Part shown: positions 7,501-13,118 of the stretch, in pieces
Layout: the number at the start of each line of letters is the position of its first letter
How positions within the stretch are numbered: position 1 is the first letter of the stretch
Source: an uncultured Methanobrevibacter sp.
GTDB taxonomy: Archaea; Methanobacteriota; Methanobacteria; Methanobacteriales; Methanobacteriaceae
Assembly: GCA_902782595.1 (NCBI GenBank)
Contig: CACZNW010000059.1
Span: 1-13,118 of the forward strand
Direction: 5' to 3'
Length of the DNA stretch: 13,118 nucleotides
Made by a program: the position numbers and the translations under genes
The notes under the pieces: model-generated
What the model saw: the letters and a program-made list of their open reading frames with translations, nothing else
What the model was told of the DNA's origin: nothing
Database searches by the model: none

Positions 7501-8279
7501 ATTAATGATTCCAATTCATCCAAACGTTCGTTTAATTCTTTTTCACGTTTATGATGATGTCTTAATAAAATTGCAGCCGTTAATGTTGCGGTACCTACAC
7601 CAGATATTGTGTATCCACCCCAAACCAAAACCAATGCAGTCAATTTACCAATACCGGATTTTCCAAGTATTGCATAACCGTTACTTGTAAACGCATTTGA
7701 AACCATAACCAGTGCACTTAAAGGATCGACACCTTCCACAATCGATGTTACAATGAAACTGACAAAAATCACTGAGAATAATAATACAATAGTAATCCCA
7801 AGGCTGTTTGTTTCGGTATACTGCCTGAACTTGTCATAATATACCTTTATCAAATAGGTGTAAACGAGGATATGCATCGCATAAATTGGCCATATCAAAA
7901 CAGACCCATTAAAAACAATAAGTGCAATAGTCTCATAAGGTATTAACAGGAAAAATAATATTCTGTTCTCCCAGGATCTATAATCCAATGTTAAAGCAAT
8001 ATATAATGATACAATTAGTTGTACAACGGCAACGCCGATGAAATCATTTCCATGTACTATAATTATGTATACTATGAAAACAAAGAAAATCAACATCATT
8101 ATCAAGTAAAAAACTTGTTTTAATGTTTGAAGTTCTTCTTCAGGAAAGTATTCTAGTGGGTCTAAAACCCTATTTCCACTATTCTTTAATTTTTTATATA
8201 TAAATTTTCCAGCTACAACCAACATGCCAAATATTAAAACAGAAATAATAAATTCGTATATGCTCATGAAAACTTCCAT
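7482..8279 (-). CDS. K+-channel-like integral membrane protein with atypical filter
   Basis: The 265 residues have about six or seven hydrophobic segments (about 7-28, 54-75, 79-98, 107-126, 127-145, 160-182, 214-238) and a C-terminal charged helix (241-265). The last part, DPLSALVMVSNAFTSNGYAILGKSGIGKLTALVLVWGGYTISGVGTA, has the layout of a potassium-channel pore: pore helix, filter, short loop with GKLTA (like GRLLA), then a glycine-containing inner helix. The filter reads T198-S-N-G-Y-A203 where canonical channels have TVGYGD. The position between the sixth and last helix also fits a 6-TM channel. Ion selectivity is therefore doubtful; it may be a divergent channel or a non-conducting relative. 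ATG 8279 lacks a ribosome site, and a second ATG at 8267 is possible. It converges on the upstream phosphodiesterase gene with a shared terminator. Confidence 0.65.
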   Translation of the reverse strand: MEVFMSIYEFIISVLIFGMLVVAGKFIYKKLKNSGNRVLDPLEYFPEEELQTLKQVFYLIMMLIFFVFIVYIIIVHGNDFIGVAVVQLIVSLYIALTLDYRSWENRILFFLLIPYETIALIVFNGSVLIWPIYAMHILVYTYLIKVYYDKFRQYTETNSLGITIVLLFSVIFVSFIVTSIVEGVDPLSALVMVSNAFTSNGYAILGKSGIGKLTALVLVWGGYTISGVGTATLTAAILLRHHHKREKELNERLDELESLIKNNKE

Positions 8280-8521
8280 AAGTATACTTTATGAATTCAC
8301 ATATTTAATTTTAACAGAAATATTATTAAGTGTTCCAATAGCTGAAATTGAAATTTGACAGATATCAACGATATTTAATTATTTAAAAAAAGTTTTCATG
8401 ATAGCAGATTAAAAAATCCAATATAAAATAAAAAATAAAGCCTAATTAAAGACATTTGCAAAAACTATATAAAACAACAAAAAGAGAAAGTAATATAAGT
8501 ATATAATAATTGGATAAATCT

Positions 8522-8538
8522 ATAACAAAGTTGGTTAT
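8522..8538. promoter_or_regulatory. Operator-like palindrome upstream of the MFS exporter
   Basis: ATAAC-N7-GTTAT (8522-8526 and 8534-8538) lies just before a TATATATAC stretch (8544-8551). It is nested inside a larger inverted repeat, AAGTATATAATAA (8497-8509) against TTATTATATATACTT (8540-8554). Symmetric sites of this size next to a promoter often bind dimeric repressors that control exporters. Several TATA-like sites (8464-8472, 8498-8508, 8544-8551) make the true start uncertain. The rest of the 306-base gap between 8280 and 8585 shows only A+T-rich sequence and the promoter side of the channel gene. Confidence 0.35.
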
Positions 8539-8585
8539 GTTATTATATATACTTAAATTGAGAATAATTTGGAGGAAAAATAAAA

Positions 8586-10109
8586 ATGAATGAAACAATT
8601 AAGGAGCAGTCATGGATTCCACTAATAATAGTTGCACTTGCTTCTTTTATCATAGCTTTGGACGCTACATTCATGAATGTGAGTATTGCTCAGGTTGTTG
8701 CTGATCTGCATACTGATGTAAGTACCATTCAAATGACCATGTCATTTTATACTCTCATCACTGCCGCATTTATGTTGCTCAGTGCAAAGCTTCAGGACAT
8801 AGTTGGTAAAAAGAAGCTATTTTTAATCGGTACTGCACTTTATGGTGTCGGTACATTTACCGCAGCAGTAAGTCCTAATTCTACAATATTGTTTATAGGA
8901 TGGGCAGCAATAGAAGGTGTTGCAGGAGCATTAATGATGCCTGCTACCGTTTCAATTATAAGTGGAACATATTCCGGTGAAAGACGTACAGTTGCTTTGG
9001 CAATTGTTGGTGTTATGGGTGCAGTTGCAGCCGCTATCGGCCCACTCTTCGGTGGAGTAATGACAACATTTTTAAGTTGGAGATACGGATTTGCATGTGA
9101 ATTAATAGTAGTTATTATTATTTTAGTAATGCAAGGAAAAATACCTAATTTCGCACCTACTGAATCTAGGAGCGACTTGGATATTTCAGGTGCTATAATT
9201 TCATTTATAGGCCTTGTTTTATTAGTATTAGGTATTTTATCACTGACTAAAGAGTTCAACACAAGTTTAATTATAATAGCCGTCGGCATAATTGCTTTAG
9301 TAGGATTTGCATGGTTTGAACTCAGAAGAAAAAGAAGTGGCAAAGTGCCATTGTTTGATATTGAATTATTGAAAGACAGAAATTTACGTGTAGGTACAAC
9401 CATTATGTTATTGGCTTATCTTTCAATGGGAGGAGCATTATTTGCAGTTTCCCTCTTCTTGCAAAGTGTATTGCAGTTAAATGCATTCAATACTGGTTTG
9501 ACCACACTTCCGTTGACTTTGGGTCTGCTTATTTTTGCAATAGCTGCTCCAAGTTTATCTGCAAAACTTAGTCACAAGAAACTCATGGCAATAGGATGTA
9601 TAATCGCAATCGTTGGGTGTCTGCTATTAAGCACCCAGTTTAAAATGAATACTACAATGATTGACCTGCTGCCAGGAATGTTTATAATGGGTGCAGGACT
9701 TGGTTTTGCAATGGCTTTAAGTGTAGATGTTGCATTAATCAATATTCCCGCTGAAGGACAAAATAATGCATCAGGTCTTACTTCAACCGGTCAGTCATTA
9801 GGTGAATCAATGGGTACAGCAATTATTGGAGTAATTTTAATTCTTGGAGTTATGGGTGGTGTTTCTCATGCAGTAGATATATATGCCCCAGACTATTCCG
9901 GAAATGAAACATTCCAGTTAGAAGTCCTTGATCACTTCCAAAAAGTAGGTAATTTAAACGATATTAAAGCGAACAGTACTATTGTGAATATTGTAGATGT
10001 CATTCTTCAGGATTCAATGGCATTCGTAATGCAGGTAACTGCCATTCTGATGGGAGTTGTATTTATTCTGACATTGCGGCTACAGGATAAAAAGATTAAA
10101 AATAAATGA
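8586..10109 (+). CDS. MFS exporter, DHA2 family, 14 TM segments
   Basis: A proton-driven efflux transporter in the cytoplasmic membrane, of the drug:H+ antiporter type. The 507 residues fit the DHA2 length and about 14 hydrophobic segments. Motif D1 is LDATFMNVSIAQV, with D26 in the first helix. Motif A, SAKLQDIVGKKK (66-77), lies between helices 2 and 3. The antiporter motif C is GVMGAVAAAIGPLFGG (142-157), followed by LSWRYGFACE where the family usually has LSWRWIF. A GGAGG ribosome site at 8571-8575 supports the ATG at 8586. The gene is a single unit: an operator-like palindrome lies upstream and a strong hairpin terminator overlaps the stop. No regulator gene is adjacent. The substrate cannot be predicted; bile salts, antimicrobials or metabolites are all possible. 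Confidence 0.9.
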   Translation: MNETIKEQSWIPLIIVALASFIIALDATFMNVSIAQVVADLHTDVSTIQMTMSFYTLITAAFMLLSAKLQDIVGKKKLFLIGTALYGVGTFTAAVSPNSTILFIGWAAIEGVAGALMMPATVSIISGTYSGERRTVALAIVGVMGAVAAAIGPLFGGVMTTFLSWRYGFACELIVVIIILVMQGKIPNFAPTESRSDLDISGAIISFIGLVLLVLGILSLTKEFNTSLIIIAVGIIALVGFAWFELRRKRSGKVPLFDIELLKDRNLRVGTTIMLLAYLSMGGALFAVSLFLQSVLQLNAFNTGLTTLPLTLGLLIFAIAAPSLSAKLSHKKLMAIGCIIAIVGCLLLSTQFKMNTTMIDLLPGMFIMGAGLGFAMALSVDVALINIPAEGQNNASGLTSTGQSLGESMGTAIIGVILILGVMGGVSHAVDIYAPDYSGNETFQLEVLDHFQKVGNLNDIKANSTIVNIVDVILQDSMAFVMQVTAILMGVVFILTLRLQDKKIKNK

Positions 10110-10134
10110 GAGTTTATCTCTCATTTCTTTTTTT
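10104..10134 (+). terminator. Hairpin and T-tract terminator of the MFS gene
   Basis: AAATGAGAG (10104-10112) and CTCTCATTT (10118-10126) pair perfectly over 9 bp with a TTTAT loop, followed by CTTTTTTTT (10127-10134). The TGA stop of the MFS gene (10107-10109) is inside the left arm. Confidence 0.85.
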
Positions 10135-10192
10135 AATAGTTATTAATTTCATTTTTTTAAGTGTTTTGAAGAAAATTAAGTTAAAAATATAG

Positions 10193-10358
10193 TACACCAC
10201 ACACAATATCACACATATTCAAACTGCACATCATAACCCAAAGACATAACCATTCCAATATATACTTGTCATCAAAACAAACAACCCAATTCCTAAATCA
10301 ACACCCCTATTTTTAAAAAAATACATATAACTTACCATTTTACAACAATAATTAAATA
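10193..10358. other. Gene-free stretch with extreme C-over-G strand skew
   Basis: Within the 310-base gap before the DUF308 gene, these 166 bases contain only three G (10226, 10243, 10268) but about 44 C on the plus strand, by direct counting. No gene is convincing on either strand; the minus strand is G/T-rich and so encodes short hydrophobic peptides in every frame. Near-repeats ACACAATATC and ACACATATTC occur at 10201-10220. Confidence 0.6.
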
Positions 10359-10383
10359 GTGTAAAAAAGAAATAACAATATGT

Positions 10384-10424
10384 AAAAAGCATTTTGCTTT
10401 TTGGATTCACTTGAAAAAGTGAAT
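10384..10424 (+). promoter_or_regulatory. Tandem hairpins in front of the DUF308 gene
   Basis: The first hairpin pairs AAAAAGCA (10384-10391) with TGCTTTTT (10395-10402). The second pairs ATTCACTT (10405-10412) with AAGTGAAT (10417-10424) around a GAAA tetraloop. Both stems are perfect 8 bp. They end 12 bases before the GGAGG site. They may be a leader structure controlling translation, or the first may be a terminator for something upstream. Confidence 0.5.
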
Positions 10425-10448
10425 ATAAGAAAATTTGGAGGAAAAAAT

Positions 10449-10901
10449 ATGGAACAAAATAAAATATCTGGAATATTATCTGTAATTTTAGGATTAATTT
10501 TTATAATTTTCCCTATTTTCGGTACAGCAGCAGTGTCCATTCTTGTTGGAATAAGTTTAATATTCCTGGGTATAATATTAATACTATCCGGATTTACAGC
10601 AATTAATATTGTTATTGGAATTCTGGCAATTATAATTGGGTTAATATTCGTATCCAACATTGCAGCATTATCCTTCCTTTTAGGATTACAATTCTATATA
10701 ATCGGTATTATACTGATTTTGGCAGGTATTACAGGTCTTATCTCAGATACACCAATATCAAAAATTGCTTCAGTATTGATTATAATTTTGGGTATAATAT
10801 CCTTTATTTTTGGAGGATTCTCAATCGGACAGCCAATTTTTGCTGCAATTCTTATAGGTGTAGCTTTAATCATTGAAGGAATAGGATTATTATTAGAATA
10901 G
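10449..10901 (+). CDS. DUF308/HdeD-like membrane protein
   Basis: A small integral membrane protein of 150 residues with six hydrophobic segments in two similar halves of three helices. Each half begins with a short polar turn and a glycine-rich helix: ISGILSVILGLIFIIFP in the first and ISKIASVLIIILGIISFIFGG in the second. This matches the DUF308 family that includes the E. coli acid-resistance protein HdeD. The molecular role is not known; stress or membrane maintenance is only a guess. The ATG at 10449 has a GGAGG site at 10437-10441 with ideal spacing, so a longer reading from TTG 10401 is not needed. It stands alone, between the tandem hairpins upstream and a strong terminator downstream. 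Confidence 0.85.
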   Translation: MEQNKISGILSVILGLIFIIFPIFGTAAVSILVGISLIFLGIILILSGFTAINIVIGILAIIIGLIFVSNIAALSFLLGLQFYIIGIILILAGITGLISDTPISKIASVLIIILGIISFIFGGFSIGQPIFAAILIGVALIIEGIGLLLE

Positions 10902-10910
10902 AAATTTAAC

Positions 10911-10943
10911 AAGCAATCTTTGATTGCTTTTATTTTTATTTTT
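10911..10943 (+). terminator. Hairpin and T-rich terminator after the DUF308 gene
   Basis: AAGCAATC (10911-10918) and GATTGCTT (10922-10929) pair perfectly over 8 bp with a TTT loop, followed by a T-rich tail (10928-10943). It starts nine bases after the stop codon. Confidence 0.85.
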
Positions 10944-11194
10944 AGAAATATTGTATTGAATCTTTTTGATTTTAACTCCACTTTTTTATAAACAACCAAA
11001 ATTATGATTTTTTAACAAAACCGGCGAATTACTTGAATTTTAAAAAAAATAAAAAATAAAATGGACATATTTTTAACTATGTATTAATAAATTAATAATT
11101 ATCAATCTTATGATATTAAAAAATATCTTATGCAGAATTAATTTCTTAACTGACGGTAAAATGTTTATAAAAATATTAAAAGGATGAGATTAAC

Positions 11195-12028
11195 ATGAAA
11201 TTAACGGGAATAATTAAGGATGCTTTCCTATTTCCATCAAAAAACACCGGAAGATTTGCAATTTATCTTCTTTTGTCAGTTTTGATGGCGGGATTTATTG
11301 TTGGAGGAATTTTAACAAATGTATTTGGATTATTTAATGCTGAAAATTATCTGCTTGGAGGAATATATCTCATAATTGCCCTGCTGATTGGATTTATACT
11401 CTCCGGTTATCATATCAAAATTGTCAAATCTGGAATTGAACTTGACGATGATGTTCCAGTTTTCGAATTGTTTGAAGACTTTATGACCGGTTTTGACTGT
11501 ATTGTTGTTTCATTAGTTTACTTTATAATTCCAGCATTAATTGTTTTAGTTATAGGGTATGACACAAATCTTTTCAGCAATGCTATGGCAATTATTCAGG
11601 ATGTTTTTACACAGGCATTCAACGTTTTTATTATGGGCGGTTCCGAAAATACTGCAGTTAATGCATTATCCCATACTGTGTCCAATTTTATGGGTTCTTT
11701 AACTATTACTATTACTGCCGCTTTAATTATATTTTTAATCTTTGGAATCATTCTATCCATGGCTGAAGCAAGATTAGCAAATACAGGCAGTTTAAGAGAA
11801 GCTTTAAATATTTTTGAATCCTTAAAAGACATATTGAGAATCGGTGTGGGCAAGACAATCATATTAATCCTATTAATTATTGCAGTTATTGTAATTATTG
11901 AGATTTTATTAGTAACTTTCCTATCTTCTTATATATTTTTATTATTCGTTATTGATATTATCTTAACTCCATACCTGGCATTAGTTCTTCAAAGATCTCT
12001 CGGATTATTATACTCTGATATAGCTTAA
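11195..12028 (+). CDS. DUF4013 family integral membrane protein
   Basis: A 277-residue membrane protein of unknown function, with about six hydrophobic segments (about 22-46, 54-72, 102-120, 169-190, 218-244, 246-266). It has the DUF4013 layout common in methanogens: a short amphipathic start (IIKDAFLFPSKNTGRF), the segment GYHIKIVKSGIELDDDVPVFELFEDFMTGF after the second helix, and a long loop before a C-terminal helical block. The acidic DDDVPVFELFEDF motif is the best family signature. The ribosome site is GGATGAG at 11182-11188, about six bases before the ATG. A TATA-like TTTATAAA at 11163-11170 is close to the start. No neighbour suggests a partner; a transporter-like or membrane-organising role is possible but unsupported. 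Confidence 0.78.
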   Translation: MKLTGIIKDAFLFPSKNTGRFAIYLLLSVLMAGFIVGGILTNVFGLFNAENYLLGGIYLIIALLIGFILSGYHIKIVKSGIELDDDVPVFELFEDFMTGFDCIVVSLVYFIIPALIVLVIGYDTNLFSNAMAIIQDVFTQAFNVFIMGGSENTAVNALSHTVSNFMGSLTITITAALIIFLIFGIILSMAEARLANTGSLREALNIFESLKDILRIGVGKTIILILLIIAVIVIIEILLVTFLSSYIFLLFVIDIILTPYLALVLQRSLGLLYSDIA

Positions 12029-12057
12029 ATATTTAAGTTATATTTTTTCTTTTTTTA
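12024..12057 (+). terminator. Palindrome and T tract after the DUF4013 gene
   Basis: CTTAAATATTTAAG (12024-12037) is a perfect 14-base palindrome containing the TAA stop. It is followed by two T-rich runs (12043-12056) broken by a single C. The T tract rather than the A+T palindrome is likely the main signal. Confidence 0.6.
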
Positions 12058-12156
12058 TTAACCCTCTGAAGAACAACCAAAATCAAGAATGAAAAATACA
12101 TCACACTTTTGTGCTTAAAAAAAAAGAATTATTACAGTATAGTAAAAATAAAATCA

Positions 12157-12219
12157 AGATGGCAATTAAATACTTCTTCAAATACCCCTAGTTAATTAAA
12201 GAATAATTTAATGCCATCT
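12157..12219 (-). terminator. Long imperfect hairpin after the minus-strand surface protein gene
   Basis: AGATGGCA (12157-12164) and TGCCATCT (12212-12219) pair perfectly over 8 bp. A further 6 bp TTAAAT/ATTTAA extends the stem after a bulged A, closing a loop of about 34 bases. On the minus strand it begins 27 bases after the stop at 12246 and is followed by TTGATTTTATTTTTAC, so it may terminate that gene. The large loop is unusual for a terminator, and a small structured RNA or short mobile-element relic is an alternative. Confidence 0.45.
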
Positions 12220-12245
12220 AAAATAGTAATGTCATATACAGCCGA

Positions 12246-12812
12246 CTAACCATCAGTTATGTTTTCTACTGTAGACATAACCTCATCCAAATCTATATTG
12301 TCCGGATAAACATTTTTGTACTGTACTGATCTAGCCATATCCAATGCCTTACTTTGATCCTTGCAGCAGATTATAATGTTGTCTTGAGAAGTTCCATTAG
12401 ATAAAGGAATACAATAAAATTTACCGTCATAATGAACTTTAACGATATCAGACAAGTTTAGTTCCAAATCACCAGCATCTACAACATAACATTTAAAGCC
12501 ATCCACATTTTGCATATCTCCGCTTTCTATTATCTCATTGATAGCATTATAACTTAATCCTATTAATTTGATAACACCGTCACCTTCGTGATTGTTATAG
12601 CTGACTAATATTCCATCATCCCAATACCAAAGTTTGACTCCTTCATAGTCTCCGCAAAATTCAGTTTGATTGATTGGAACATCAATACTTGTCCCATTTG
12701 GAGTCAAATTCATTTTTTCATATTTTGGTGAGCTTGTTCCCATTGCTAAAACGGCGCCCGCAACAATTAAAAGCAATACACCAACAATAACAATTATTAT
12801 TTTATTATCCAT
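12246..12812 (-). CDS. Membrane-anchored surface protein of unknown function
   Basis: I do not recognise the family beyond its likeness to small anchored proteins of Methanobrevibacter. Of the 188 residues, 4-24 form one hydrophobic helix after a single Lys, with no clear cleavage site, so the rest should lie outside the cell tethered by this helix. The outer part contains six possible N-glycosylation sites (N35, N39, N48, N119, N139, N184) and five Cys (53, 108, 134, 149, 150), including an adjacent pair that could form disulfides. It looks like a compact alpha/beta domain with a regular strand pattern around LWYWDDGILVSYNN and DIVKVHYDGKFYCIPL. A GGAGG site at 12824-12820 sits seven bases before the ATG. 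A TATA box (12856-12847) gives it its own promoter. No enzyme motif is visible. Confidence 0.8.
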   Translation of the reverse strand: MDNKIIIVIVGVLLLIVAGAVLAMGTSSPKYEKMNLTPNGTSIDVPINQTEFCGDYEGVKLWYWDDGILVSYNNHEGDGVIKLIGLSYNAINEIIESGDMQNVDGFKCYVVDAGDLELNLSDIVKVHYDGKFYCIPLSNGTSQDNIIICCKDQSKALDMARSVQYKNVYPDNIDLDEVMSTVENITDG

Positions 12813-12846
12813 AGACTATCCTCCTTATTTTAGTGAATTATAGGTT

Positions 12847-12856
12847 GTTTATATAA
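12847..12856 (-). promoter_or_regulatory. Candidate TATA box for the surface protein gene
   Basis: TTATATAAAC on the minus strand, centred about 40 bases before the ATG. Initiation would fall near 12825, just ahead of the GGAGG site, giving a very short leader. Confidence 0.5.
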
Positions 12857-12904
12857 TATCTTTTAAGCCCATAGTTAATTAATATTATAATCTTTTAAAA
12901 CAAC

Positions 12905-13010
12905 CTTAAACTTTGTAGAAGTTGAGACTTCTTACTTCACGAACCATATACTCCTGTAAGTATAGTATTACCGTGTTATATCCCTCGTCCCGAAGGTTTA
13001 GACAATATTT
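12905..13010 (-). mobile_element. Likely degraded right end of an IS200/IS605-type (TnpB) element
   Basis: On the minus strand one frame reads YCLNLRDEGYNTV, similar to the TnpB C-terminal stretch with NLRDEG. Further on, another frame reads VK-stop-EVSTSTK, where a CAA-to-TAA change would restore the KQE motif seen at many TnpB ends. Frames do not join, so the coding part is dead. TCAAC (12925-12921) matches the right-end cleavage motif known from ISDra2. It sits in the loop region of a perfect 6 bp hairpin AGAAGT-CTCA-ACTTCT (12933-12918). A second hairpin, TATACT-TACAGG-AGTATA, lies nearby. Such right ends overlap the scaffold of the TnpB guide RNA. No tnpB body is present in the remaining bases to 13118, which are A+T-rich and show nothing else. 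The match is by recall, not by search. Confidence 0.45.
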
Positions 13011-13118
13011 GATTATTTTTAACTTTTTTTATGTGGTTATTGTTGAAAAATTTTAATTAACCATGTTATTGCCATTTATTAATTTATTTGTCTTTATATT
13101 TAAAGTACATCTGAGAAC

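Noticed and set aside
1783..8366. Shared AATTTGACAGAT at about 1783 and 8354
   Set aside because: A 12-base match is expected by chance several times in A+T-rich DNA of this length, and the contexts are unrelated.
8840..9403. Long reading frame opposite the MFS gene
   Set aside because: A shadow of the MFS coding sequence: proline/isoleucine-rich, no ribosome site, no recognisable domain.
10231..10326. Minus-strand 31-residue hydrophobic reading frame
   Set aside because: No convincing ribosome site; G/T-rich strands encode hydrophobic residues by composition. Kept only as part of the skew finding.
10401..10448. Longer start (TTG 10401) for the DUF308 gene
   Set aside because: It would begin inside the first hairpin; the ATG at 10449 has an ideal GGAGG site and gives the normal family length.
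1..13118. CRISPR array or prophage module
   Set aside because: No regularly spaced direct repeats and no phage structural, integrase or terminase genes; the holin-like domain is part of an enzyme fusion.

Overview
The window looks like a Methanobacteriales archaeon, most likely Methanobrevibacter or a close relative. It is very A+T rich. It carries the archaeal GHMP-type shikimate kinase, a secreted Ig-like protein of the kind abundant in Methanobrevibacter, archaeal TATA boxes, strong GGAGG ribosome sites, T-tract terminators and a DUF4013 membrane protein. This assignment is inferred from gene content; no marker gene is present.

Left part (1-3900, all minus strand). A glycosyltransferase family 4 gene overlaps a shikimate kinase gene (aroK) by the four bases ATGA. 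A monofunctional AroQ chorismate mutase lies further along the same strand. Between aroK and aroQ sits a broken gene for a secreted Ig-like/zinc-hydrolase protein. It has ATC where its ATG should be and a one-base frameshift at a short A run.

Middle (3815-5418). A strongly structured, MITE- or ncRNA-like element (about 3955-4063) with a T12 tract beyond it separates the glycosyltransferase operon from budA, a secreted acetolactate decarboxylase. The gene-free stretch upstream of budA contains an inverted second copy of the budA promoter and leader block, pointing toward the next gene.

Right part (5419-13118). In order: a holin-like membrane domain fused to an alkaline-phosphatase-superfamily domain (+); a convergent K+-channel-like membrane protein with an unusual filter (-), the two genes sharing a terminator hairpin; a 14-TM DHA2-type MFS exporter (+) with an operator-like palindrome and a textbook hairpin/T-tract terminator; a DUF308/HdeD-like six-TM protein (+) preceded by two tandem hairpins; a DUF4013 membrane protein (+); and a membrane-anchored, sequon-rich surface protein of unknown function (-). 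The right edge holds what appears to be the degraded right end of an IS200/IS605-type (TnpB) element.

Apart from the glycosyltransferase-aroK pair, most genes look like single transcription units with their own TATA box and terminator. The theme is cell envelope and transport plus two steps of aromatic amino acid synthesis. I see no rRNA, tRNA, CRISPR array or prophage module. The most unusual parts are the structured element at 3910-4063, the inverted promoter copy at 5211-5251, the altered channel filter and the holin-phosphatase fusion.
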